The notes below the pieces were generated by a model that saw only the letters and a list, made by a program, of their open reading frames with translations, did not search any database and was not told where the DNA came from. Shown here one piece after another: positions 1-7,519 of a stretch of 37,004 nucleotides of DNA (position 1 is the stretch's first letter; each line of letters opens with the position of its first letter). Source of the stretch: Actinomadura sp. 7K507 (GTDB lineage: Bacteria; Actinomycetota; Actinomycetes; Streptosporangiales; Streptosporangiaceae); assembly GCF_004348425.1 (NCBI RefSeq), contig NZ_SMKK01000079.1:1-37004 (forward strand). Reading direction: 5' to 3'. Position numbers and translations under genes: made by a program.

Positions 1-328
1 CCGGTGGGGCCGGGGCGGGCCGCGGCTCGGGCGCTTCCGGCACCGCGGGCGTGGACGGGTTCGCCTTCGCCGTTTCCGGTGTGGGCTGGCCTCCGCCCGT
101 CGCGAAGTCGTAGCCGCACTCCTCGCAGAAGCGGTCGGCGCCGGGCGACCCGCAGTCCGGGCAGGCCCGCACGCCGCCCGGCGCGGCCTGCGGACCGGAC
201 GGACCCGGACCCGCGCCGGGCGGCGCGCCGGGCGAGGGCGGAGCGGACGAGGCGCCGAGGACGCGCTCGCCGCAGACGTCGCAGTAGTCCGCCGCTTGCG
301 TGATGTGTCCGTTGGGGCAGCTCGCCAT
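1..328 (-). CDS. Zinc-ribbon protein, N-terminal part (probable FHA-domain protein)
   Basis: Only the first 109 codons lie in the window; the gene runs off the left edge. The start is the ATG at 328, two bases after the stop of the vWA gene, so it is the last visible gene of the kinase operon. Residues 4–20 form a ribbon-like motif (CPNGH, then CDVCG) and a second follows near residues 54–73 (CPDCG…CEECG). After that comes an Ala/Pro/Gly-rich linker. Actinobacterial kinase operons of this type usually carry an FHA protein in this position, the phosphothreonine-binding partner or substrate of PknG (GarA type). The FHA domain itself would be outside the window, so that part is inference from context. 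The zinc ribbons are seen directly. Confidence 0.75.
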   Translation of the reverse strand, partial: MASCPNGHITQAADYCDVCGERVLGASSAPPSPGAPPGAGPGPSGPQAAPGGVRACPDCGSPGADRFCEECGYDFATGGGQPTPETAKANPSTPAVPEAPEPRPAPAPP

Positions 329-330
329 GC

Positions 331-1671
331 TCAGCGCTCGCCCGGCCGGGGGGTGGTCAGGGTCTCGTCCTTGCGTGTCCGGACGGTCTTGCTGGACCGG
401 ACGTCGAGTTCCATCTCGTCGCCCTTGTCGACGTTGCGCTTCAGCCGGACGGTGCCCGTCGCTGGATCGACGACGTCCACGACCTTGCGCAGCATCGCCG
501 TGATCGCGTCGTTGCCCGCCTCGTTGGCCAGGACCACGGCCCGGCCGAGCCGCGCGGTCGCGGTGTCGAAGTCGCCGTCCTTGCGGGCCTGCAGCCCGCC
601 CTGGATCTCGTCGGCGAGTTCGGCCTGGCCGGTGTAGTGCGCAACTCGCGCGTTGATCCTCGTGGACTGGGCCTCGTCGTCCGTCCACTGGGCCAGGACG
701 TTGCCGGTCGAGAGGACCTGCGCCTCCTCGCCGGGCGCGCCCGGCATGACGAGCTTGACCCACGCGGCGCGCAGCTCCTTGCCGACCTCGCCGGGCGGGA
801 CCTCCACGCAGATGTGGTAGTCGCGGCTCTCGGTGCCCCACGCGCCGAGCGGGTAGTCGCCGGCCTGCGGCGCCGACTCGACGCGCTTTCCGGTCAGGTC
901 CTCCACCGACGGCATGACCTGCTTGACGAACCGCAGCGTCGCCGTCTGCGGCGTCCACACCCGCAGCGCCACGTCGGCGACGGCCTTGCCCATCGCCGCC
1001 TCCGTCATCGCCTGGAAGTCGGCGACGAGATCGGCGGGGTCGACGACGGCGTCGACGCTGCCGAGCAGCGCCGAGGCGATCTTGCGCAGCTCGGCGACCT
1101 CCCAGTCGGTGCCGATGCCGCGGCAGTCGCACACGAACCGGCCGCCGCAGCGGAACAGGACGGCGTCGAGTTCCTCGGCCGTCTCGTGCTGGTTCTTGCC
1201 GTCGGTCAGCAGGATCGCGTGCCGGATTCCGCCCTCGACGGTGTCGAAGAGCTCGTCGGCCAGCCGCAGCCACGACCCGATCGCGGTGCCGCCGGACGCC
1301 TTCAGCCGGCCCAGCGCCTGCTTGGCCTTCTGCCTCGTCTGCGCGGACGCGGCGACGAGGCCGCCGTGCTGCGGGTACACCATCGAGGCGCTGTTGGAAC
1401 CGGAGATGATCGCGAACTCGACGCCGTCGCGGAGGGTGTCGACGGCGATCTGCGCCGCGGCGACCGCCGCGCGCAGCTTGGTGTCGGGGTAGGACATCGA
1501 GCCCGAGGTGTCGATGATGATGACCTCGGACGCCTTCGCCGCGGACGGCGCCGCGGCGGCGCCTCCCTCCGCGGTCGCCTCGACGGACACGATGGCGTGC
1601 ACCTCGCGGCCGCCCTCGGGCAGGAACTTGTTCTGGTCGATCTTGACGGTGAACTGCGGCTGCTCGCTCAT
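331..1671 (-). CDS. von Willebrand factor type A domain protein
   Basis: A 446-residue cytoplasmic protein with no signal peptide or membrane segment. The vWA fold starts near residue 48 with the MIDAS metal-binding motif DTSGS (54–58) and continues with a LLTDGKNQ strand typical of the domain, so divalent-metal-dependent protein binding is expected. The C-terminal half is beta-rich with a charged tail and no recognised catalytic motif. Its ATG overlaps the TGA of the phosphatase gene (1668–1671, ATGA), indicating translational coupling. vWA proteins with PP2C, PknG and FHA genes are a recurrent actinobacterial neighbourhood; a scaffold or effector role in that phospho-signalling system is inferred. 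Confidence 0.92.
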   Translation of the reverse strand: MSEQPQFTVKIDQNKFLPEGGREVHAIVSVEATAEGGAAAAPSAAKASEVIIIDTSGSMSYPDTKLRAAVAAAQIAVDTLRDGVEFAIISGSNSASMVYPQHGGLVAASAQTRQKAKQALGRLKASGGTAIGSWLRLADELFDTVEGGIRHAILLTDGKNQHETAEELDAVLFRCGGRFVCDCRGIGTDWEVAELRKIASALLGSVDAVVDPADLVADFQAMTEAAMGKAVADVALRVWTPQTATLRFVKQVMPSVEDLTGKRVESAPQAGDYPLGAWGTESRDYHICVEVPPGEVGKELRAAWVKLVMPGAPGEEAQVLSTGNVLAQWTDDEAQSTRINARVAHYTGQAELADEIQGGLQARKDGDFDTATARLGRAVVLANEAGNDAITAMLRKVVDVVDPATGTVRLKRNVDKGDEMELDVRSSKTVRTRKDETLTTPRPGER

Positions 1672-3053
1672 CGGGGCTGCTCCGTGCTCTGCGGGGTGCT
1701 CTCATTGACGCGGCTCTGCGGGCCGCCTGGGGCGGGGTGCGGGATCACGGCGACCGTGATGTTGTCGCGGCCGCCCGCGTCCAGGGCGTGGCGCACCAGC
1801 GTCCGCGCGACGTCCAGCGGGTCGGCCGCCGGGTCGTGCCCGGGACCGTTTCCCGGTTCCGGCTCCGGTGCGGGATCGGGATCGGGATCGGGTGCGGGGC
1901 CGCCCGTTCCGTTGGCGGTGTTCGCGGCGTCGGGGCCGGCGGCCAGCAGGGCCGCCAGGTCGCGGGCCGCCGGGAAGTAGTTCCACAGGCCGTCGCTGCA
2001 GACCAGCAGCGTGCCGGGGCCCGCCGGGCGGAACGTCGCCACGTGCGGGCTGACCTGCCCGGCGTCCGCGCCGAGCCAGGCCGTGATGACGTGCGCGTTC
2101 GGGTGCGCCTCCGCCTCCGCCTCGGTCAGCGAGCCCTGGGCGACCATGAACGCGGCCCACGAGTCGTCCTCGGTGAGCCGCCGGGACGGCCCGAGCTCCG
2201 CCATGTCGCCGGTGCTCACCTCCGCCTCGTCCGGGGCCTCGTCCGGGCCCGGCTCGTCGGGGCCCGGCTCTTCCGCGGCCGGTGCCCGCGCCGCGTCCTC
2301 GGCGGGGTCGGCGGCGCCGTCGGCGGACAGCCAGTAGACGCGGCTGTCGCCGATCCAGCCGACGGTGATCGTCGCGCCGCGCGTCACCGCGGACACGTAC
2401 GTGCACGACGGTGCGTCGGACTGCGACGTGGCCAGCCGGGCGACCGCCGCGGCCGCCCGGAGCGCCGCGCTGCGCGTGGCGTCCTCGGGGTCCTCGCCGG
2501 AGTCGAGAAGCGCCACCAGTGCCGCCGCGCCGGTGTCGGCGGCCGCGCGCGACGCGTCCTCGGGACGCTGCGAGGAACCGACGCCGTCACAGATCACGGC
2601 GGCCACGCCGGCGGAGTGCGCGGCGATGGCGACGGCGTCCTCGTTGCGGCTGTAGCGCCGGCCGCGGTCGCTGGCGCCCGCCGCGACCACCGGCCGGGAC
2701 CCGTTCCCGCCGTCCGCCGCCGGAAGCTCGATCTCCACGTGGTCGCGTTCGGCGGGCTGGCGCAGCCCGCAGGTCTCGCAGTAGCCGTCGCCGTCGATCG
2801 CCGTCCCGCCGCACCCCGGGCACGGGTCCGCGGACGGCTCCGCGGCCGGTTCCCCGGGCGGGGACGGATCCCGGGGCGGGGCCTCGCCGACCCGGTGCCC
2901 GCACTCCTCGCAGAACAGCTCGCCCGGAAACACCATCTCGCCGCAGGACGGGCAGGACAGCTCCGCCGCCTTGACCGTGTTCGGGTTCTCGGGGTCCGGG
3001 TTCTCGGCGTCCGGGTCCGCCGGCAGGTCCGTGCCGTTCTGGTCGTCGGTCAC
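1668..3053 (-). CDS. Zinc-ribbon PP2C-family Ser/Thr protein phosphatase
   Basis: A 461-residue protein. The start is GTG at 3053, which overlaps the TGA of the upstream kinase (GTGA, 3050–3053). The same frame stays open far upstream, but that stretch is the kinase gene read out of frame. Two CxxC…CxxC ribbons lie at residues 34–51 and 78–95; the second contains the CGGT…GYC..CG pattern also seen in the kinase. The PP2C domain runs from about 125 to the end, with RNEDA, ICDG, GDSRVYW, CSDGLW and GRDNIT motifs that supply the metal-binding aspartates. It should reverse phosphorylation by the neighbouring kinase. Oddities are an acidic Pro/Glu/Asp insertion inside the catalytic domain and a Pro-Asp/Pro-Glu tract before the last motif, encoded by a short GATCGG-type DNA repeat near 1870–1895. 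Confidence 0.93.
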   Translation of the reverse strand: MTDDQNGTDLPADPDAENPDPENPNTVKAAELSCPSCGEMVFPGELFCEECGHRVGEAPPRDPSPPGEPAAEPSADPCPGCGGTAIDGDGYCETCGLRQPAERDHVEIELPAADGGNGSRPVVAAGASDRGRRYSRNEDAVAIAAHSAGVAAVICDGVGSSQRPEDASRAAADTGAAALVALLDSGEDPEDATRSAALRAAAAVARLATSQSDAPSCTYVSAVTRGATITVGWIGDSRVYWLSADGAADPAEDAARAPAAEEPGPDEPGPDEAPDEAEVSTGDMAELGPSRRLTEDDSWAAFMVAQGSLTEAEAEAHPNAHVITAWLGADAGQVSPHVATFRPAGPGTLLVCSDGLWNYFPAARDLAALLAAGPDAANTANGTGGPAPDPDPDPAPEPEPGNGPGHDPAADPLDVARTLVRHALDAGGRDNITVAVIPHPAPGGPQSRVNESTPQSTEQPR

Positions 3054-5509
3054 AGCAGCGTCCTCGGGCGTACGGCGTTGGCGGAATCGACGAGCCGGCG
3101 GAACTCGTCGCGGTCGCGGGTGCGCCGTGCCAGCTCCCGGTACGTCCCTTCCAGAAGCCGGCGCAGCGGGATCTCGGTGAGCGGCGAATCGAGCAGCGAG
3201 CCGCCCCGGGTCCCGCCCGTGGCGCCGGGGCCGTCCAGGAGCCAGTCCAGCGCGGCTTCGAGGACCTCGGCCGCGAGCCGGTCCCGGCGATCGGCGTCCA
3301 GATCCAGCGCCTTCAGGCGGTCGCCCGCGGCGACCAGCTCGGCCGCCGTCAGCTCCGCCGGCGGACGGCCGCGCACGGCGGTCGCGACCGCCGCGACCTG
3401 GGCGGGCACGTACCGGATGGAGATCTTCGGCACCGAGTCCAGCGCGGCGACGGCCGCGCTCCGGTCGCCCGCCGCCAGATGCACGCGGGCGAGGCCGAAC
3501 GCCGCGTTGATGTAGCTCTGGTCGGTGCGCCACACCATCTCGTACAGGCGCACCGCGTCGAGCGGCGCCTTCCGCTCGCGGCAGTAGGCGAGGGCCAGCT
3601 TGGGCGCGGCCTCGCCGGGCAGCAGCCCGTACAGCCGCTCGAAGCGCGGCTCGGCCTCGTCGACGCCGCCCTGCGCGAGCAGCGCGACCGCGCGGTACCA
3701 GTCGACGCGCCAGTCTCCGGGGAGGTCGGCGGCCAGCTCGTCCAGCAGCCGGTGCGCCTCGCCGGCCGTGCCGAGCTCGATCAGGACGCGCGCGTGCAGC
3801 AGCCTGACCTCGGGCGTGCGCTCCGGCGCGCGCGCCACCGCCTCGGCGACCTGCTCGGCCTCCAGCGCGGACAACCCCGAGACGAACGCGGCGGCGGGGT
3901 CGGCGCGGTCCACCAGCGGCACCGGCAGCGCCGCCGCGGCCACGTCCGGCGGCACGGGCGGCAGCGCCGACTCGTCCGACTCGCCGCCCGCCATCCGCGT
4001 CGCGAACCGCTCCGCCCCGAACAGCCCGGACGGTGCGGGACGCGGCGTGCCGTCCTGCGCGGCGAGCACCTCCCGCAGCACACCGGTGAGCTGCTCGGCC
4101 ATCTCCGCGGCGTCCTGGAAACGCTCGCCCGGGTCGTCGTGCGTCGCCCTGCGCAGGAAACGGTCGAACGACTCGAACGCCCGCAGCAGCGGAACCTCCG
4201 AGCTGTGCGGCAGCGAGTTGACGAACGTCCTGGTGTAGCCCCGGAACGGGAAGCTCATCACCGCCAGCGCGCGGCCGACCGTGTACAGGTCGGAGGAGAT
4301 GGACGGGCCGTGGTCGGCGATCTCCGGCGCCTGGTAGCCGACCGTGCCGTAGATGGCGCCGTACGGGTCGTCGAGCCGCCGCACGCCGCCGAGGTCGATC
4401 AGCCTGAGCTGCTCCTCGGACTGGATCACGTTGTCCGGCTTGAAGTCGCAGTAGACGAGGCCCTGCGCGTGCAGGTACTCGAACGCCCGCAGCACCTCCA
4501 GCCCGTAGGCGATGGCCTGCGCGAGCGGGAGGTGCTTCTCGCCGCGGGGCTGCGGCTGCTGGAGCAGGACGTCCTTGAGCGACTGCCCGCCGACGTACTC
4601 CATGACGATGTAGCCGTCGCCGTCGTGCTGGACGAAGTTGTAGATCTTGACGATGTTCGGGTGCTCGACCTCGGACAGGTAGGCGCGCTCGGCCGCCGCG
4701 GCCTCCATCGCGTCGGTGTCGCCGCTGTCCAGCAGGCCCTTGAGCACGACCCACCGGTCGTTGACATTCTTGTCCCTGGCCAGGTAGATCCAGCCGAGTC
4801 CGCCGTGGGCGAGGCAGCCCAGCACCTCGTACTGGCCGCTGACGAGGTCGCCGGTGCCGAGCTTCGGGGTGAAGGAGAACCGGGTGCCGCACTTGGGGCA
4901 GAAGCCCTCGGTGCGGCCGGGCCGGTCGCCGCGTCCCCGGCCGACCGGATCGCCGCAGCTGCTGCAGAACCGCTTGCCCTCCGCGACCTGCGGGTCGCTC
5001 ATCACCGCCGAGGCCGGGTCCCGGTACGGGACGCGCGGGACCTCGACGAGCCCGGCGCCGAGCATGCCGCGGCGGCCGGACGACCGCGACGACGAACCGG
5101 TGCGGGTGCTGCCCGTCCGGGTGCTGCCGGTGCCGCCCGACGTGCCCGCGCTCCCGGCCGTGCCCGCCCGGGAGGTCAGGGCCGTGAAGGCGGGCGGTGA
5201 GCCGCACACGTCGCAGTAGCCGTCCATGATCGTGCCGGTGCAGCCGGGCTGGCGGCATCCGTCGTCGGGCACGGCCGCCGGGGGCCGCGGGGCGGGCACG
5301 CTCGCGGCGGCGGCCGGGGGATTGCCGCAGACGTCGCAGTAGCCGTCCGAGACCGTCCCGGTACAGCCCGCCTGCGCGCATCCGTTCGGTGGGGGCGCTG
5401 CCGGCGGGCCGCCGGCGGGCTGTGGGCCGGCCGAGGCGGCCACGCCGCAAACGACGCAGTAGCCCCCGTCGACGGTTCCGCCGCAGCCCGGCTCGGCGCA
5501 CTGGCTCAT
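3050..5509 (-). CDS. pknG: PknG-type Ser/Thr protein kinase with extra zinc ribbons
   Basis: 819 residues from the ATG at 5509, which overlaps the preceding TGA (ATGA). Three near-identical ribbons (GC.GT…GYC..CG) lie at about residues 4–22, 44–62 and 85–103. A Ser/Thr/Gly-rich linker and a rubredoxin-like motif follow (CSSCG 182–186, CPKCG 204–208). The kinase domain starts near 225: Gly-rich loop 234–241, Lys257 in VVLKG, catalytic Asp355 in YCDFKPDN (no HRD arginine, as in PknG), Asp372 in IDLGG and an APE motif. A helical TPR-like region fills the C-terminal half. This order (rubredoxin, kinase, TPR) is that of mycobacterial PknG, which controls glutamate metabolism through GarA. The triple N-terminal ribbon is the unusual part. 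Confidence 0.95.
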   Translation of the reverse strand: MSQCAEPGCGGTVDGGYCVVCGVAASAGPQPAGGPPAAPPPNGCAQAGCTGTVSDGYCDVCGNPPAAAASVPAPRPPAAVPDDGCRQPGCTGTIMDGYCDVCGSPPAFTALTSRAGTAGSAGTSGGTGSTRTGSTRTGSSSRSSGRRGMLGAGLVEVPRVPYRDPASAVMSDPQVAEGKRFCSSCGDPVGRGRGDRPGRTEGFCPKCGTRFSFTPKLGTGDLVSGQYEVLGCLAHGGLGWIYLARDKNVNDRWVVLKGLLDSGDTDAMEAAAAERAYLSEVEHPNIVKIYNFVQHDGDGYIVMEYVGGQSLKDVLLQQPQPRGEKHLPLAQAIAYGLEVLRAFEYLHAQGLVYCDFKPDNVIQSEEQLRLIDLGGVRRLDDPYGAIYGTVGYQAPEIADHGPSISSDLYTVGRALAVMSFPFRGYTRTFVNSLPHSSEVPLLRAFESFDRFLRRATHDDPGERFQDAAEMAEQLTGVLREVLAAQDGTPRPAPSGLFGAERFATRMAGGESDESALPPVPPDVAAAALPVPLVDRADPAAAFVSGLSALEAEQVAEAVARAPERTPEVRLLHARVLIELGTAGEAHRLLDELAADLPGDWRVDWYRAVALLAQGGVDEAEPRFERLYGLLPGEAAPKLALAYCRERKAPLDAVRLYEMVWRTDQSYINAAFGLARVHLAAGDRSAAVAALDSVPKISIRYVPAQVAAVATAVRGRPPAELTAAELVAAGDRLKALDLDADRRDRLAAEVLEAALDWLLDGPGATGGTRGGSLLDSPLTEIPLRRLLEGTYRELARRTRDRDEFRRLVDSANAVRPRTLL

Positions 5510-6726
5510 CGTTCCGTTCCCTTCGCCCGCGCGTTGATCGCCTGCTGATATCCCGACAGCGTCACGGTGGCCTCCCGGAGGTCGCACGGAGAGGTCCACA
5601 GCAGCTCGCGTGCCTGGTCGTAGATGCGGGCCAGTTCGGCGTCCTCGGCGTGGCCGAGCCTGGCGGCCTTCACCCGGTAGGCCTCCAGCCGGCCGCGCAG
5701 CTCTTCGCGGCGGTCCAGGAGCCCGCGGATCACGCCGACGGTTCCGCGGGCCTGCTCCAGCGCGCCGTTCGCCGCCTGCTCCAGGTCGGCGACGCGTGCC
5801 GCCAGGTCGTTCCAGCCGATGCCGCGCGCCGCCGCGCCCTGCCCGGGGTGGCCGACGGCGGCGAGCCGGTCGGCGAGCGACGCGGACGTGGCGGGCAGGT
5901 CCGGCAGCACCGGTGAGGCGATCTTGGCGAGGACCTCGTCGCGGACGCGGCGGGCCTCCGCCTCCGTCCCGCGCAGCAGGTCCAGGACGGCGGCGATGCC
6001 GCGGAGCCGGCCGGCGAACCCGTCGCGCACCCGCTCGGCCTCTTCCAGGCCGCGGCGCACCTCCGCAAGGCCGGTGCGGATCGCGTCCAGCCGCCCGGTG
6101 TCGGCGCGGCCTTCGCGCGCCAGCGCCATCGGATCGCCGCGCACGAGGGCGGCGACGGCGTCGAGGTCGGCGCTGAGCCGGTCGAGTTCGGGTTCCACGC
6201 CGCCGAGGGAGTCCAGCAGCTCGCGTGCCGCCCGGCGCTCGGCCTCCACCTCGGCGAGCCGCGACAGCAGCGCCGACCAGACGGTGTCGAGTGCGGCGAC
6301 GGCCTGCGCGACCTCCTCGTACAGCGGGTTCATCCGCTCGACCGCGGCGCGCAGCGTCAGCCTCTCGCCGGACGGGACGGACAGCAGCGTCCGCCGCTCC
6401 AGCGGCACCTCGGTGACGGGCAGCTCGACCGAGGGGCCGGCGAGCAGCCGGGTCAGCTCGGTGAGCTGCGCCTGGCCCGGCCTGGAATGACGGGTCCGGA
6501 GGTCTTCGGCGGCTCCGAGCGCGCGCCCGTACAGATCGAACAGGACCCAGAGTGAGGCCATGCCGGAACGCACGTCCGACTGCACGCGCCGCGTCTCGCC
6601 CTCCAGAGCCGCGCCCTCCAATAACTGGTAGCCCTGGTGGGTCTCCAGTTCGAGCAGGGCGGTGCTGATGCGTTCCCTCTCGTCCCGGAGCCGCGCGAGC
6701 GTCCTGTCGGCCTCGTCTCGGCTCAT
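5506..6726 (-). CDS. Coiled-coil protein of the PknG operon (first gene)
   Basis: 406 residues from the ATG at 6726. The frame is open further upstream to 6822, and a TTG at 6756 is an alternative start. The protein is highly charged and helical, with long Glu/Arg/Leu-rich stretches around residues 2–30 and 145–260 that look like coiled coils. I see no membrane segment or enzyme motif. It occupies the slot held in mycobacteria by glnX, the membrane partner that links the amino-acid-binding protein GlnH to PknG, but without transmembrane helices it cannot be called GlnX. A role as an adaptor for the kinase is inferred from the ATGA overlap with pknG at 5506–5509. Confidence 0.8.
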   Translation of the reverse strand: MSRDEADRTLARLRDERERISTALLELETHQGYQLLEGAALEGETRRVQSDVRSGMASLWVLFDLYGRALGAAEDLRTRHSRPGQAQLTELTRLLAGPSVELPVTEVPLERRTLLSVPSGERLTLRAAVERMNPLYEEVAQAVAALDTVWSALLSRLAEVEAERRAARELLDSLGGVEPELDRLSADLDAVAALVRGDPMALAREGRADTGRLDAIRTGLAEVRRGLEEAERVRDGFAGRLRGIAAVLDLLRGTEAEARRVRDEVLAKIASPVLPDLPATSASLADRLAAVGHPGQGAAARGIGWNDLAARVADLEQAANGALEQARGTVGVIRGLLDRREELRGRLEAYRVKAARLGHAEDAELARIYDQARELLWTSPCDLREATVTLSGYQQAINARAKGTER

Positions 6727-6889
6727 CGGGGGCCGGCCCGTCCGCGCGTCACTCAACGCCGGTTCACCGGTCCGCCCATGTTCGCCCCGATTCCCCCAAC
6801 TTGCTCGCGTTTCAGTGCCCAAGTGTTCACCATGCGAGGTCGCCTTCTCAAGCGGGGAACCCGATCATCGGCCACCGCCGCCCGCGCTT

Positions 6890-6903
6890 GCGTCACGTGA
6901 CGC
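6890..6903. promoter_or_regulatory. Perfect 14-bp palindrome in the divergent intergenic region
   Basis: GCGTCACGTGACGC is its own reverse complement and lies between the kinase operon (leftward) and the WYL gene (rightward). It is flanked by a 7-bp inverted repeat (CCCGATC at 6860–6866, GATCGGG at 6904–6910). The size and position suit a dimeric repressor or activator site, but the binding protein is unknown. Confidence 0.5.
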
Positions 6904-6928
6904 GATCGGGCCGCGCCCGGGGTCCAAA

Positions 6929-6951
6929 ATGTCAGTGTTCGAACGTATGAT
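6929..6951 (+). promoter_or_regulatory. PafBC-type (RecA-NDp) DNA-damage promoter of the WYL gene
   Basis: TGTCAGTG at 6930–6937, an 8-nt spacer, then TATGAT at 6946–6951. This fits the mycobacterial RecA-NDp consensus (tTGTCRgtg–N8–TAnnnT) recognised by the PafBC activator at every conserved base except the weak leading T. The −10 ends 6 nt before the ATG at 6958, so the transcript is probably leaderless. Confidence 0.7.
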
Positions 6952-6954
6952 CGA
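6939..6954. promoter_or_regulatory. Candidate LexA (SOS) box overlapping the −10
   Basis: TCGAACGTATGATCGA matches the actinobacterial SOS box TCGAAC–N4–GTTCGA with one mismatch (A at 6950). It covers the spacer and −10 of the PafBC-type promoter, where a bound repressor would block polymerase. The flanks extend the symmetry: GTTCGA at 6937–6942 and TCGAAC at 6951–6956. Confidence 0.6.
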
Positions 6955-6957
6955 ACC

Positions 6958-7473
6958 ATGGCGAACGTTGCGACGCACCCCCGGACCGCCCCCACCGCAC
7001 TCTCCGCGGCGGAGATCGCCGCACTCGCGCTCTCGCTCGCGCACCTCGGCACCGGCCCGCAGGCCATGACCGCGCGCCGCGCCCTGCACACCCTCCTCGA
7101 CTCCACCCCGCACGACGACGTGGTCGCCACCACGCTCGCCACCCTCACCACGCCCCTGGACGCCTCCACCTCCGACCGCGCCCGCGTGATCGCCGCCGCC
7201 ATCACCGAGCACCGCGTCGTCCGGCTCTGCTACGGCGACGCCGGCGCCAACGTCACGATCCGCGAGGTCGAGCCCGTCACCTGCCTCGTCCACCGTGACC
7301 ACTGGTACCTCGTCGGCTGGTGCCGCATGCGCCGCGGTGTCCGCGCCTTCCGCTTCGACCGCATCCTCGCAGCCGAGTCCACCGGCCTCCTGGCGCGCCC
7401 TCGCCGCGCGGACTCCTACCTCCCCTTCCAGCGCAGGAAGACCAACCCGGTACACGCCGACCGGACCCGCTGA
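6958..7473 (+). CDS. Stand-alone WYL-domain protein
   Basis: 171 residues from the ATG at 6958; no Shine–Dalgarno is visible and the candidate −10 lies 6 nt upstream, so a leaderless start is likely. Residues 1–70 are helical and Ala/Thr/Leu-rich without a clear DNA-binding helix-turn-helix. The WYL domain covers about 80–155: VRLCYGD, a VEPVTCLV strand, the literal WYL in HWYLVGWCRMR and FRFDRI at the end. WYL domains bind nucleic-acid-like ligands and are the sensing part of PafBC. Most WYL regulators carry an N-terminal winged helix that is missing here, so this protein may act by binding a ligand or a partner. The promoter suggests induction by DNA damage. Confidence 0.88.
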   Translation: MANVATHPRTAPTALSAAEIAALALSLAHLGTGPQAMTARRALHTLLDSTPHDDVVATTLATLTTPLDASTSDRARVIAAAITEHRVVRLCYGDAGANVTIREVEPVTCLVHRDHWYLVGWCRMRRGVRAFRFDRILAAESTGLLARPRRADSYLPFQRRKTNPVHADRTR

Positions 7474-7507
7474 ACCCTCACCCGCGCCCACGCGGCATTT
7501 TCGGCCT

Positions 7508-7513
7508 TAGCCT
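7508..7513 (+). promoter_or_regulatory. Candidate −10 for the TrmB-type regulator gene
   Basis: TAGCCT lies exactly 6 nt before the GTG start at 7520, the same spacing as the WYL gene. No ribosome-binding site is visible, which fits leaderless transcription. No clear −35 was found. Confidence 0.4.
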
Positions 7514-7519
7514 TGTCGC

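Noticed and set aside
1860..1910. Short GATCGG-type tandem repeat
   Set aside because: It lies inside the phosphatase gene and encodes a Pro-Asp/Pro-Glu tract; it is explained as coding low complexity.
637..1980. Long plus-strand frames opposite the vWA, phosphatase and kinase genes (also at 3479–5200 and 1737–3515)
   Set aside because: Their translations are His/Arg/Asp/Gly-rich mirror products of real genes on the other strand, without domains or ribosome-binding sites.
1668..5501. A 1277-codon continuous frame on the minus strand that could be read as one fused protein
   Set aside because: The first two thirds are Arg-rich nonsense, being the kinase gene in another frame. Only the part from GTG 3053 has zinc-ribbon and PP2C sequence, and the kinase stop overlaps that GTG.
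6753..6779. A 9-codon upstream frame on the minus strand (MGGPVNRR, stop) before the coiled-coil gene, preceded by a G-rich stretch
   Set aside because: Too short and too GC-rich to separate from chance; nothing suggests a leader peptide of known type.
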